Origin: Meghimatium bilineatum
Taxonomy: Eukaryota; Mollusca; Gastropoda; Stylommatophora; Philomycidae
Length of the DNA: 64,000 nt
Direction: 5' to 3'
Assembly: GCA_034231615.1 (NCBI GenBank)
Contig: CM067322.1
Span: 58,596,938-58,660,937, forward strand
In this document: positions 11,001 through 26,000 of the stretch, piece by piece
Numbering within the stretch: the stretch's first letter is position 1
Layout of the letters: the number at the start of each line of letters is the position of its first letter
Translations under genes and position numbers: made by a program
Notes under the pieces: model-generated
Seen by the model: the letters and a program-made list of their open reading frames with translations, nothing else
Told to the model about the DNA's origin: nothing
Databases searched by the model: none

Positions 11001-14000
11001 TCAATTTAAGAATTTGTGCATACCACTGACTTTTGTTTCTTGAAGAACACATGAGCCAAACTACTTTTACATATGCAATTTCATTTATAAATATTTTGCA
11101 GGATATGATTGCTACCTTGTGCATAATTCTCCTTAATAAATAGTCAACTGTAGACTTAATTTTGTCACTTTTTTTAACTATTGTATTTGTATTACTGTGC
11201 ATATTTTGTATAAATGGATAAAAAATGCAGTGGAATCCTGTAATAAAGAGATCGGTGGAACCACCAACACATTGTTATAACTTGGGTGGTGTTAATACAC
11301 ATTATCATTGCCTTGTTCTTGATTTGTCTTCATAGTTGTGTCATAGAAAGTATTTAAACATTTTTAAAGGGCTAAAACGTGCATAAGTTTAGCTTCATTG
11401 TATTCAAGTTTTCTATATGTACTCCTTAAATTTCAGCAGAACGCCATTCTGCCGGCCAAGAGCAATGTTTACAGCATGTAGTTAAAGCAATAATCCATAG
11501 GACATCTGAAAAATGCATGTAATAACAAGATGTGGACTGATTTCGAATCTGCAACCTCATGAACATAAGACAAATAGTGTGACCTCTTTGCTATTTAATT
11601 ATGGTAAAAAAACTAAAATTTTTGGGGATTTTAAGTGGTTTTTTTGGGGGGTCTTTTTTTAAAATAACTGATCTCATTATAAGTGGATTTCACTGTATCA
11701 ATAAGAAGAGTTATTCATGCATTTTGTTCTTTATTCCTTTCTGATTAGAGAGGACTTGGGACAGTTAATATTCTAGTGAAATTGGAAGAGAATTTTTCAA
11801 ATTTGCCACCTTACTTGACCCAGGTAGGAGATTTCCTATTGTTATGGGACAATAATTTATCATGTGCTGCTGTTATGACTTAGAACTAGAACTATGTTGT
11901 TACTTCTGCTTATAACATGTACTTCTGAGAAATGAGATGAATTGTGTCACCATTTTATTCTCTCGAATGACCTGACACATCTATAGTTTGGTGGTTGTAT
12001 ATAATACATTTAGTGTTTTACCAGTTTCATTGAACGGTGGAATGTGTGTTGTCATATCTCTAGTAAACCAGACATGCATCACAACCTGTTTAACAGCATT
12101 TCTTATCATCACCTACCATATGCCATTAAAGTCAGATTCAATTTGTTTTGTTTATTGTGAACTGAATTGGTGCAGAAGAATATTATGTAGAGATTCTCTA
12201 CTTACCTTGCCACATGTAAGCCATGTAAACATCACCCACAAAGTAAAAGTTCTTAACACAAATAATGATCTTTGTCTTCTCCAGTATTAGTTAATAATAA
12301 TGATTGTAACTGTTATGATTGTTGACAGTGAAACTTCATACGGTTGTGTGAACTCTGAGATTTAGAAGTCTCTCATTTCGTTGATAATAAAGAAAAATAG
12401 CTTCAAGTTGCCAGGTTTTTCTTCTATGAAGCCAAGTCTGCAGAACTTTTTCAGTTAACTCTTTATACAGAAAGATATTTGTGGCACATTATAGTTATGT
12501 TCATTGAACATCTTATAATCTTGGAGGCATGGACATTTTTACTATTTCCACTAATTTTCATACCCTGTGAAATGTTTGTAAATGTCCTGACAGCAATAAA
12601 TGTACTTTTTTGTGACATACATCAAATGCCTCATTAGTATCAAAAAGGTAATGAAGACTGGAGTTTATTTAATTAATTTACCTCAATGTTCTCCATATGT
12701 CATATGTGTAAGACTTGCATGTAAAAGGCTCATATTTCCTACAGTTGCCTGAAATGATCACTTAAAAGGATCAAAAGCTTGATCTGCTGAATATTTACTT
12801 TTCCAAAATATTGTTTAGTGTATACATTTTCTAAGTGTTAAATTTAGTTATACATATATTTTTTCATGTTTGAAGTCTGATTATTTTTCTAATCTCTAAA
12901 TTATTTTTAAGAGATATGATAATATTGTGGAAGTTTACTATTTTCTGATAAATCTTGATTGATTCCATAAGAACTTTATCCTGCATTGAAAAAATGTAGT
13001 TTATTAGGCATACTTCATTGTAAAATGTAGCATCCATGTGTTGCCAGGATCTAAAAGGGGAGCACAGAATAGCAACACTACTTGCCTTCTATGCATGTCA
13101 TAAGTAGCAATTACTGAGGTTTTGATGTGGAGTTGGCTGTCCCATCTCATATAGGGTCAAAGGAAAGTGTCAAACAAATGTCTGGATTGTTGAAATGTCA
13201 TATTGTTCAAATTTCTGGCTGAAGCCGTCTTGAGACTCACACTCTGCAAGATGTGGGGAAGTAAATGGAAAGTCTTCGAGGACAAGCTAACTTGACTGTC
13301 ACGATTGAAGCGAAGTCAAAAATATAATGCTAACTTAACTTGTCACTGTTGCCCAACGTGGCTAATACAGAGATTGGGTTCAGTCAGTACCCGAAGATAA
13401 AGTAGGGGGGATGATATCATTTTTCTTACACAAAATTTGTTTGCTGGCTGAGAAGCTACTCATCCAAGATAGATGTTTGTTTGTTTTGCATTCGCTCCAT
13501 TGTAACCATCACGGATATCCGTGCGATTTCTGCCGGAGATATTGTCTGTCTCTTGTGCAGTCAAATCTCTTTCCATCTGCTACCTCCACATTCTCGGACA
13601 CGATCTCCAAATGATTTGGCCAGAATCAGCTCGAGCTGCTGTATTTCTGTTTCCAGGGTGCACAGCGTGGAGGTACATTTGGGATCTTGGTTATCTGCTA
13701 ACCCTGGGTCCGTCTAGAGCAATGCGTTCCCTTTGCACCCCCAAGATAGATGTAATCTACCCACCTCTTTGTGTGATAAACTCAATGTCGAAGAGTCAAA
13801 ACATAGAGCATACTTGGTGATGAATTCGAAGACCATCATAAACTGATGAGGCAATTGTGTTAGAAATTCACAGGTCAGACCACTGATGTGTTTGATGATT
13901 TAGCACCTTGTTTAGGAAGGTATATCAACCTTAATCTAATTCGACTGTCGCTGTTGCCCAACATGGCTCATACAGAAGAAATTTTGTCTGGGACCCAGGG

Positions 14001-17000
14001 ACACAGAGAGTGATAATGGAATGGTCTTCCTACACAAGGAATAATTCACCTGCTGTGAATTGCATGATTGGAGGAAAGATGCAGTGTGTGACCCAAGCAA
14101 AATATACACTCTTCTCATAACATATACCTCGTTGGGTAGATGACGTCTTCAAAAAGTAATGCATTAAGCTGAAGTCTCCTGGGTATGAAAGCAAGCTCTG
14201 ACAAACAAGCGTTGCACATAGGAAGTAAGAGCAAATCACTTGTAATTCTAAACAAACAACACCTAAGGCAAATCTTCAAAGCAATTCTTAATAAGACAAT
14301 AAATAGTTTATGAAAATTAGTATTCAGTAAGGAATTTTAGAATTATGTGTAGCTATTCTGAGTAAATTTGAGTGCTTTTTTTTTCTTCCAAGGACAACCC
14401 AGGTACTGACACAGCTGTTCTGCATGTCTGTTTTCCCTTTCCTGAGAGTACAGCAATTCAAACTCAGCTGTTTTTATCTCCTCAAGTAGAGATGTAAGTG
14501 TTCGGTATGATACTTAATTTTAGTGTTCATTCTCAAACTCCCGCCGAATCTCTATTGTAACAAGAGTGATGGTCCTACTAAATTTTCAGCAGGATGTAGT
14601 CCAGAGAATGGTAATATGTTGTGTCTCTGTTTTATTTACATTCATAGTCCAACACATCCAACATTGGTGGTACAAATACAGACAAAAATTATGATGTTAG
14701 TAACAATCCATGCTGTGAAATATTACTGCACAATGGCATCCTCAATAAAGAGGAAACAGCAAGCATTTTTAAAATAGTTTTCAGGATGAAAAAGTGATTC
14801 TGAAATTCCAGAAAAGCTAATATTCAAGCCTCTAGATAAAGATTTTCTTCTTCTGCATTCATTGTCTGATAACCAACATGAAAGTTCATGTGATTTCCAA
14901 CGGGGAGCATGAAATATGTTGTGCTGCTGGTTTCACAGTGGAGCTGCATTATTGTGCACTCTTCGGCCCAGCACATCCAATTCCAGCATAATTTTATTTC
15001 AGGTGATCTTCCGTAACATGTGAAAAACTTCCTATAAGTTGACAGGTAAATGAATGAGTATCTGCTCTATGCCATGACGGTTTATCACCCACTGTGTCCA
15101 TGGGTTTTGCAGGCCAAAAAGTGTCCCTGGGTGACAGTTTTCAAGGAGAAGATGAGCAAGGATTTAGACTTGGGTTGACTACATCAATCTTGTACGAGGT
15201 ATTCCACTGCCAGTTAACTTGTCTCATGTAATTAGACGTCATTGCTCCCTGTGTCCTCGGGTACTGACTCTTATCTTAACTGTGAGCCTCTTCCAGCATA
15301 GAAAAGTGCTCAAACAGTAAATTTGAACTAGGGTTGATTTTCCCTCATAGCCGAGGTTTCTTTCATGTATAAGTTTGAATTTCTATCCACAATTTCTTCA
15401 TACCTGCCAGAAGACAGATTAAAGATTATTCTCAAGCATGAACTTTCATTATGATTATAATATTATCGTGTATCCTTGCACACGGTGCTGCCATCTAGCA
15501 CTGCTCTGCCTTTGCATGTACTCAAAAGACGAATCATACTTTTCAGAAGACTTTCTCACTATTCTTGCTTTAGTAAGGTTTCGGGAATGATGATCCAGCA
15601 CTCCAGGCCAGCCGCTAACTGGGCCACTATAGTGTTTTGGCTGTAGAGATAGAGGTTCTATTCAGATATATTGTTTGTCTTGTGCCCACAATTTTTATTC
15701 AATCTCAGTCTACATTGCATGGATATGATCCATAAAGTGTTAAAATTTATTCTTATTTAGGATTCATGTGAAACAAAATAATATAGACCTGTAAAATGTT
15801 CCCGAAATGATGTTTCTGTAGAATGCATTAGTGGGGAAGCGCATATGACACAATAGTTTCCTCTGTTGCCTTTTTGTTGTGTTCTGTGTAGGATACAGAA
15901 TGACAGGTTTATTAATGTGAACGAATGCATTTAATAATAATTTACAAAGGAAAACAGTCAATCTTTCGTTTGAAGTGTTTCTAGCATTTAGATGCAGTTC
16001 ATGATGAAGTGGTAACTTTAGAATTAATAGATGTGTTTATAATGTATAGCAGAAAAGTCACAGGAAATAATGACACTATCATATTATGAGTACACATTTT
16101 TCCTCCCAACATGAAATGACAATGCAATCTGCAGGAATATTTGCATGTCAGATTTGGGGGCATTTTACATGTTGATATTATTTTGTCCTACATGCACCTT
16201 ATTTAGTATTTGCTGCTTTCTTTCTTTGAGCATGATACCCTCATAAACTGCGCTCTCTTCTCTAGAAGCAAATTCTATATAAGGAATAATCCCCTCAACC
16301 TTTTTAGACATGACCATATTCATCTGGTGCCTGTATTCTCTAAATTATTGTGTAAATTTCAAGTGCAGACACACTATCCCCAAACAAATGTACAGAAAAC
16401 TAACACAACTTGCCATGACCAGCTTCAGTGTCATGGCCAGTAGAAGTTTGGACATGGTACTTTAACATTTCTATAAGCAGTGTAATTGGACTATGCTATG
16501 TTATTCTTCTTGAAAGCAAATAAATAGAATAATAGAACAATGTCTACTGAGCATATGGCTATGTCATACAGCAAATAGCTGTTTTTTGTAACATTGCAGT
16601 TTTACATGCTTTTTTGTTCATGAACATAAGGAAATAAACCTTTCATAGTCTTAGTGACAAGGATTCAAAGGCTTAAGAATCCTTGGTCTGAGTTTTAAAT
16701 ATTTCAATTGCCTGTGTTTCCATGGCCCAAAAGGGGAGCTAAGAATAGGTAACTGTTATCTGCCACCCATGTCATAGACTAAGGAAGTTTTTGGAGTGGA
16801 GTTGGCTTGCCATTTCATAGAGGGTCAACATAACCCAGAAGCTATACTGAAGTTGAATGTATCACGTTGAAAGGTGCATATATCACAGCAAAGCTGTAGA
16901 CTATGGCACAACACATTCTGCTAATGACTACATCATGCTAATCTGCAGGAGTTTGAAAGTAAATGCAAAGAAGAAGAAATATTTCAATTTTCTTTACTGT

Positions 17001-20000
17001 TTTTTCTCAACAGAGCCTTTGGTGGGTCAAACAGTTTACACATACCTGTATTCCAACATGGTATTCTATTAGGAGAATATGTCTCAAATATCAAGCAGCT
17101 GTTGAAAAACCAGGTAATATCAACTGCAGTACTCTTTAATGAAACATTTTACAGAAGATTAACTCTGAATAATGTTATGGTAAAGAGTCAAGAACATATT
17201 TATGACCACTCAAAATTTTTAGGCAAACATCACACAGGTGATATTTACATATTTGTCTATCTTTCCTTGAAATATGTACAGTGTTTTTCCTTGTATAAAC
17301 CCTGATCCATGTATAAGCAGCGGATATAACTTTAAATGTCTAAAATGTGACAAAAGTTGAACATCTGTGTATAGGCTGAGGCTGGGAAAAAAAATAATGC
17401 AGCTAATAATAACTGTGGAATCCTGGCTAGCAAAATAATACTAAAAGGAAATAAACACACATTTTAACAACAGTAAGAGGCAATGCAATTTCTTCAATTT
17501 TCCCAACTAACGTAAAATACCGGGTTACCTCAAAGATAATAGTGTAACATTCTCAGGAGACATTGCCCTTAGATATTAACATATAGGACGCGTGCGGCAA
17601 CTATATTCATCAACATTTCCCCTTCTCTGGATAGCGAACAGCAAGTATATTTGCCGCCGTAGACCGCCGTTGCTAGGTACACTTCAATTAATTAAAAATC
17701 TCCAATTTTTAATATTTTAAAAAACCAGATTTAATGAATTTGGTTTTAAATCTGGACAAATTAAGTCCTTACCTATCAATATTTCACATTGAATTCATAA
17801 TAAATATTGATTTCACTGAATAAATCGATGAATTTAGCGAATCAGGCGGTTGATTTCGCATTCCGTGTCAAGAAATGACAAATTTCCTGCGGTATACACC
17901 ACCCGGTTGCACCGCCTGGTTTGTAAACACAGCATGCTAAAGTTTAAATATCGATATTTTCACAATATATTGACAATTTCAAACAAAAGCATCGCCAACA
18001 AAACACAAGAATTGGGTTTTATAGACTTTTATTTTGTCGAATTTTCATTATAATCATTATAGATTGTGATTCATATGGTTATTTATGGAGAGATAAGTTA
18101 TTTCCACACTTGAAAATCAGTCGCACCACGCTGCTTTATCTAATTTGATATTAAAATATCAACAAAGTTTGAACGATACATTTCTGGACTAGATCTAGGT
18201 TTATAGAAGGATTTTAAGACATACCTGTAGGATTAATCCTTTTAATCTCTGAAATTACTAACAAATTGACCGTAAATCACTCCAGATTCGGTCTACGTTG
18301 GCTGTTTCCACTCCAGAATAGTTGCAAAATATTATCGGAAACTTCGTACTTATATATTATCGTTCTAAAGGTCAAAGTTTGCTTACATGTCTCATATCAC
18401 ACACACACAAACAAAACCTACACCAGTATATGCAGAATTCAATTCTTCATTTATATATGCAAAAATTATTTAACACTTTGCTCACCAGCAATCCAGAGCA
18501 TACTTGTCCGCCATTACCGAGGGTGCACGCAAAATTTTATACATTGACATCCTCGTATTTAAAAAAAATTCATATAAAATCGATCTAACGCAAGAAAGCC
18601 TTGAAACTTTCTATGCGATGTAACGCCTTTTTGCACTTTCTTAATGAATTTGAAAGTTCCAGAGTTATTTCAAGTGCAAAATGCTACTTATCATAATGCT
18701 AGTCCTAGATTTACATTAATTTCTATATATCAATTAATATTTCCTTCGAAATCTCCTATATTTCTTGATAAAAACCTAGGATGTCTATATCATTATTCTT
18801 AACATGTTGCCATTTTTACAGAACATAATTTCCCAGAAACACTATTTTTAGCACATTATTGCAATGGATATTCCCAATTTTCTTATAAGTTCTTTGGAGA
18901 TCATTTGATCTTATTGGAGATTATTTGATAGAAGACAAAAGTAAGAAATTGAGACAAGATGTGTCAATGATGATTTTTTTTCACATGTAACAGGTTGTCG
19001 GCCTATCCCTCCCAACTTTCCTTAGTCACTTTCTATGATATGCCTGAAAAGAAGAAGACAGTGACCCTATTCTTTGCATCCTGAACTAGACTAGAAGTCC
19101 AGGCTTCAGTTGCCACACAGGTTGCAGGACAAGGTTACCAACATGGATGTATGATAAGATGTATGCCCCCTACTCGATTCTCAGACATAAACATCTGAGA
19201 TGACTTGGCCATGTTAAAATAATGTCAAATTATGGCATTCTCAAGAAAGTTCTCTTCTCTTTGGAGAGCTCTCATCTGGTAGATTGCAAAGAAGAAAACT
19301 TAAACTGAGATATGATGCTACTGGTAAAGCAGCCTGAAATTATTTCATTATTGATCCAATTTCATGGGATGAACTGGTCAATGATCATACAGTATGGATT
19401 GTTGCATTATGCCAAGGCATCAAATTGCCTGAAAGGACCCTTAGGAAACAGAAAAGCAACATAGATGAAAAGCATCTGTATCCGTAAACTCATATCTGTA
19501 AAGTATATTCTGTTCTCATGCTTCCAGGTCGAAAATCAACAAAATCTTATACAAGTTGCAATTTGAGGACTTCATAGTCCCTTTAAATTTTACACTGGCC
19601 TGCTTCCTGGCCATCTGTCAAGACAAGAAAAGGCAATCATGACAGAACTTGTCAGTATGTATCATCATCATTAATCCCTTCATCATTAATGATGATCATT
19701 ATCATCATCATTAAGTGGGCCAAGCAACAAACTATTTGTCATTTCTCCCTATTTGCTGGATTTGTCCCTGGTCAACTAAGACTTTAGTGCCGTCTCTGCA
19801 ACGAAGATTGGCCGTAACGGACCCCCAACATCTCCTGTCTCTTGCCTTGGTGGTGCATTCTTCAAGACTCAGTATATATGCAATTTGCCATTCCCAGGAA
19901 AAAAGACAAACACATGTACAGGTTTGGTTTGTCTGATGCACCATGAAGTTAATTCTGGTAGCAGTATTCTGATTGTTGGATATTTGTGTGCTAATGTGCT

Positions 20001-23000
20001 ATTTTGTTGCATCTTTTATTACTCTTGTATATTTGCATTTGCTCTCAAATAACAAACACAAATGTTCATGTGATTTAAGCCAGGACACATAAAAGTTGTC
20101 ATGTTATGGTTTAAGTTGTGCCATATGGGCCTAGTACTTCCATTTTTGGAATTTTTCTACTCTTCATACAGTGAAGGCTTTTGCAGTCCATGTTTGATGG
20201 CAAATTACAATACATTTTTGTTATCATTTGACAGGTGAAACTTGTATGTGAAAGTTTTGAGAGAAGAAAAGAATACATTGCAGCATTTATCAGTCACTTT
20301 GGGACGTAAGTAATAGTTCTTGAATGAGTGTTATAATAACATTATATTTGCATAGATTTCTCTTCTTCAGCATTCATTCTCAAAATCCTTCTGGATGTCT
20401 TTTGATATCAATGATATCGTAAACCAATGAATAATGGTTTTTTTGGGGGGTTTGTAATGTGTGCAATTTTGAAACATTATAATCAGAATTCCACACACTA
20501 AATGATGGCGCCATTGTGGGATAAAATTGTCAGCTGCATGTGTTAGGGTTAGGATTAGGGATTGGGTTAGGATTATGATTAAGGTTGTTTCTTAGTAAAC
20601 AAATTCTGGAGGTCAATATTTTGCAGTGTTGTGGAGAATTACTTCAAAAGCACTTGTGTGGGCCGGCAATCTAGAGCCAAACCCTAACCGTAACACCTAA
20701 CACTTACCCCTAATCCTAAGATCTAACTCTAACGCAAGACGGAATATATGCGGCTAACAGTTTTATCTCACAATGACGTCATAATTTAGTGTCTGAAATT
20801 CGGCTTGAACAATGTTCTCTGCCATGTTTTCCTTTGTTTAATTTTGTCACAGCGTTCATAAATAGTATGTTACGACTACCAAATGGTGCGGCAACAATTT
20901 CGCTCAATTTTTTTCCAGCACAACATTGGTGGTTGGTCTGCTATCATTGTACCCTCTTTTGTATTGTATATATTTCAAGCATTATGTAGTCCAGCATTGT
21001 GTCACTGTTTTATTTGCACCAATGGCCAGAAGGATTTTTTGGAATCGTGGTCATCGTGGGACGTACAATTTTTTTTACATCACACTTCTGTTACGTCACT
21101 CTTCCACTACCTGTCTTTAGTAAAATGGCTGCAGTATGTATGTTGAATTTGTCTTTGACTGAAAACGCGCAGTACAATTGCTGCAGTCACGAGGAGTGCT
21201 TGTGAACTGGAGAGTATGCACACTGCGTTGTACTATGAAATTGAACTACTATTGTGTTGAACAAATTCGCTATCCGACATAAAAACACCTTGCATTCAAA
21301 ACCCCAGAATGTTTCCACTCATACAGCTCTCCAATTAAATACCCTCCCATCCCATTTACTGTTTTGACATATTTATATATATAAAACCGTCCAATAATTG
21401 TTAAATATTCCCACTGGAGGTAAAACACAAACAAATAGTAAGCAGAAATCATTTGTCTCCCTTTCAATGTTGTTACCAACTTGAATGTATTAAATTGGAA
21501 AGGTAGATTGTTTTAGCGATAGTCCTAATACAGAGTCTTTATTCTCCCCCCCCCCCCCACCCCCCAAAAAAACTCCTAAATTTTAGCAGTAGCTCATATC
21601 ACAGGATATTAATCTTTTACAGTCCATTATGACTGGAAATATCCATATTACATTTTATCACTGTGGTTCACATTAATTAAAAGTGCTTATTATTAGGTTA
21701 TTTCTTTTTTGTTTTATTATTGTACTGGAACTATCGTTTAGTATGAGTTTTAGCCATGCACACAGAGTATTAAAAGATATTGATAGTTGCCACAGATTTG
21801 TTCTTATTAAAATAGAGAAAAACTTGATGTGAACAATACCTACTTCTGGATTTATAATAAGGTTAATTCAAAACACACAACACTTTCAGACAGCAAACTT
21901 GGCAGCATTCATTTAATGAGCACAATAGAAAACTCACATCAATACAAAGTTTCATATTTGGAGTAGCTGAAGTAAAAATACCAAAGAGATTTTTGCTCTT
22001 TTGTGGGCTACAGAGATAGAAGAAATAGTTAAAGCATAAAGAAAAACCAGAAGAATTATGGCTGAGTTTGAAACAAACATTTATGTATGACCATACTGGA
22101 AGGAACTCATAGACAGACTGAAGATCATTCTTTTATTTGTTTTTACATTCCAGAGCAATTTTAGAGTATGATGCACAGTCATTCAGTAAAATTGTACTTC
22201 TGCTGGAGTGGAATGACTTCTTCTTTACCTTCTCAGGTAGCTTGTTTGTTGTTGATAATCTTGTTAAATCCCTTTAACACAACATAGTTTACATTCCCCT
22301 ACATATAGCTATATTTTGGACACATTGCTAGTCTGCACAACAGAAAACTCTTTCATGGTATAACCTACCAACATTTGCATCAAACATTAATGTGTATTAA
22401 TATAATTTGACATATATTTTTCATTTCATGACATCCACAAAGGGACACACATTATCACCTACCTCACACATTTACAGACCATATTAATTTTATTCTATTT
22501 GAACAGGATTTTCCTGCTGAAGACGGATGTGTCAGGCCATTGGCGCAAATAAAACGACACAACGCATTTCCATTTTTTGGACTACATCCTGCTGGAAATA
22601 TAGTTGAACCATTGTCCTGCTACAAGATATATCCAGTGGGAGTTTGAGAATGAACGCTGAAGAAGAAGAACAGAATTTTCATTTATTAGATCTACAGTAT
22701 TTTACTTACATTTGACACACATGTAAATATAACTAAAGTATACAGTAGTTATAACTAGATCAAACTTCGTTAATTATTATCTAAATTTTTCCTGAGTGTG
22801 ATAGCACATGTTCTGATTAGAATTCAAAGTAAACATCAGTCTCAGAGTCAACAAATCTTAAACAAACAATCCCATTTTTTCATTGAAAGTTAAATAGTGA
22901 ACTCCAACCATGAACTTATATGCTTGTATACTGCTGATTGTAGTGCTTACGTAGCACACAGGTAATTATGTCTTACTGGATGATGACTAACACGCTGTGA

Positions 23001-26000
23001 CTATGCGATAGTGTGATAGATAGTTCTTTCTGCAGATTTGCAGGATGTAGTTCAGAGAATGGAATGCATTGTATCATGGTTTACAGCTTGATGTGATATC
23101 TTCACCCACTGGCCTGAAACATCTGACTTAATCATGACTTTGGATCACTTTTACTGTATGGGATGGGACAGCCAACTCAGCCCCAAAACCTCCTTAGTCA
23201 CTTCTTATGACACACATGGCAGATCATAGTGTTGCTTTTTCCCCTTTCTGACCCTGGAAACACATGCGATTAACATATCTCATACAATAGAATTTGATTA
23301 AATTTGTCATAGTTAATTTAGTCACAAAAGAGAAATAGTGAGTAGTAGTGAATTGGTGGTTAGTCACATTTGACACCATGAAGTTTTATAGGGATAAAGT
23401 GTTAGGCTCATATTTTTTTCTTTGACCATAAGTTCACTATGGGTGATGTGTCAGCACTATTTTAAAATATCTCATAAATGTAATGAATTACTATAGGTCT
23501 ATGTTACATATTTATTTTTTAAACTCTTTTGTATCTACAGTTGAACTACCAATGTACTTTCCAATGGATCATCCAACATTTATCTTTAAGTCAGTTTACC
23601 ACAATCAGAACAAAAAACCATACACAGAGAGACATAACAATTTTCCATACAGTCCACGCTGGAGTGGAAATGAGATGGCAAAAAGAGCAAGGTAAACAAT
23701 TTATAATTTATAAGAAATAATTTATGAAATTGTAATTCACACTGTAGGAAAACTGAAATTACATCTTATTTTAAAATTGTATCTACAATATTTATAGAGT
23801 CATAATTAAAAAAAAAAATATTAGCACTAGTAACTCCTGCTTATTATTTTGATTGCCAGGAATTATGAACTGTTCTTTTCTCTATGTTCAATCTCAATAA
23901 ACTGGCACAAGTTTAGGTTGTCATATTGGTCTAGCGCATGTGGTTTTTACATGCTGTAATGCTCCTAGCCTGTGACAGCCTTCCAATATATCGACAGCCA
24001 TGAAGAGTGTATTAAAAAATGTGATTGTGGTTTATCAGCCACTGTTCTTCTTCTTCTTCTTCTTTCGTTCACTTGAAACATGTCTATATGTGTAATTCTG
24101 TCTCCTTAATAAAACTCACTGTCTTTTGTAGTTCATACAGTGTCCCATAGAGTTTTGATTCCAGTGTTGTTTCCTCTGGCCAATATGTCTGCCTCAACGT
24201 TTCATGTTCAGAACACTCTTGAAGTATATGTTTGGCACTCTGTGCTGCCTGTCCACATGTACACATGGCCGTGTTGCCAATCTTGAACTTTGTATACATG
24301 TGACTGCGGAGTCGGTTGTGTCCTGTTCTGAGACGTAGAATTATAACTTGTTCTGGTCGGTTCATAATATGATAGTCATCTTGTGTTGGTGTTTGTGGCT
24401 TTCTTATTGATTTCAATTTTTGTATCAGTTATCTCTATTAACATTACTTTAGTTTCAAAAGATAATATAGTTTATGGCAGTATCAGAAGTCATTGTATTG
24501 TAATAACATAACTTTTGTTTTCCAACAGGCTTATTAAACAAGCTAACTCAAGGTGTTTACTTTAGCTTTCAGATAAATAGAATGGGGGAAGTGAACTGTT
24601 TAAGTTGACTTAGTGTAGAGGTTAGAGACATAGAGATACACTGAAAAAATAAAGTCACCTGCCTTTTATTCTTCCCCCCCCCCCCTCTCCCTTTCCCATT
24701 TTCAACATGTGTATTTGTGTTGTGACCAAATGACCACCAATGATAGCACAGCTGGGTTTCATTTGAACACACTTCAGAAAACCTGTAGGATAAATTGGAA
24801 AAGATCTTTCTAACGTGACGGATTTGACTTTTTCCATGAGTTTTATTGGCTGTTGGCAGACCAATTAAAAGCACCGGAAAAATCAGATACATCACTTTAG
24901 AAGCATGGACTTAATAAGACAGCAGGACTGTATAACGATGAAAGACACAGTTGAGCTAAAAACTATGACCTTGGACACATCTGTACTGAATAGGGTTTTG
25001 TCCAAGCGCACTGCCAGTAAACAATGTGTCATGCTGTTTCCAGTTGAATTTCTCATGGGCACATGGAGTTGGAGTCTTTCGTGCCACATTTCAAACATGC
25101 ATTGTCAAAAGAAACTATTATTTGTTCCAGAAACAAATTGTAAATAGTGCGCCATACAAGGATATATGCTTGGATGCATGCGTTTATAATAAGATTTTAA
25201 AATTAAGACAGAGTTAACCTTTACGACTCTGCGGTCGCAATATTGCGCCTATGAGCACAGTTCCATTGTGCCTGCGGGCGCAATCCCGCTACATACGACA
25301 TCGCTCGATTCCCGAGTACGGAACTTCACGGAATAATGATCCTGTGACATATAAAACCCGCCAAACGAAGCTAGGAATTCGTCACAGTTTAAAGGTAAAA
25401 TTCGTTTGCATATTACGATTGCAAGAAGAGAGAAAGCCTGCTGGTTTTATTGTCAACGAATTTCTAGAACGACGTTGGCCATTTTGTAGCCATATTTTAC
25501 TATCAAATTGAGTACCGCGTGGCATGTCTAAGTGATCGTGACTGCATGTTTTATTGTTGTTTTTTGTGTTTGATATGTTGTTATTTGATAAGAATGCTTG
25601 TGTAGTCGTTCAAAAACACAAAAATAATATGTATCAGGAGTGCCACGTGTGTGCATAGACAATAATTACGCTGCGTGTCAGCCTAGACCTAGTGTTGACC
25701 GGACAGACGTTATATGCAATTTCTTCACATTTTATTAGTTTTTTTAGTTCATATTATATTAGTTTTGATATAAAACAATATATATTTAATTTTATCAATG
25801 TTTCCACACATTGTTCAAGTATTAGGGTCGTCAAGAAGTTATATGTGCGATTTGAAAATGGCGGTTTGCGATTTTTTTCCCCGAATTTTCAACTTCACAA
25901 CTGTCATATCATACATACAACAAAAAAAAAAAACATGACTATATTCACTATTCACTCCTTTATTTAGATATGCAAAAATTATTTTGATATCTTTTAAAAC

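Noticed and set aside
20530-20580. True telomere
   Set aside because: TTAGGG-like units are few and degenerate, and lie inside a foldback element in an intron.
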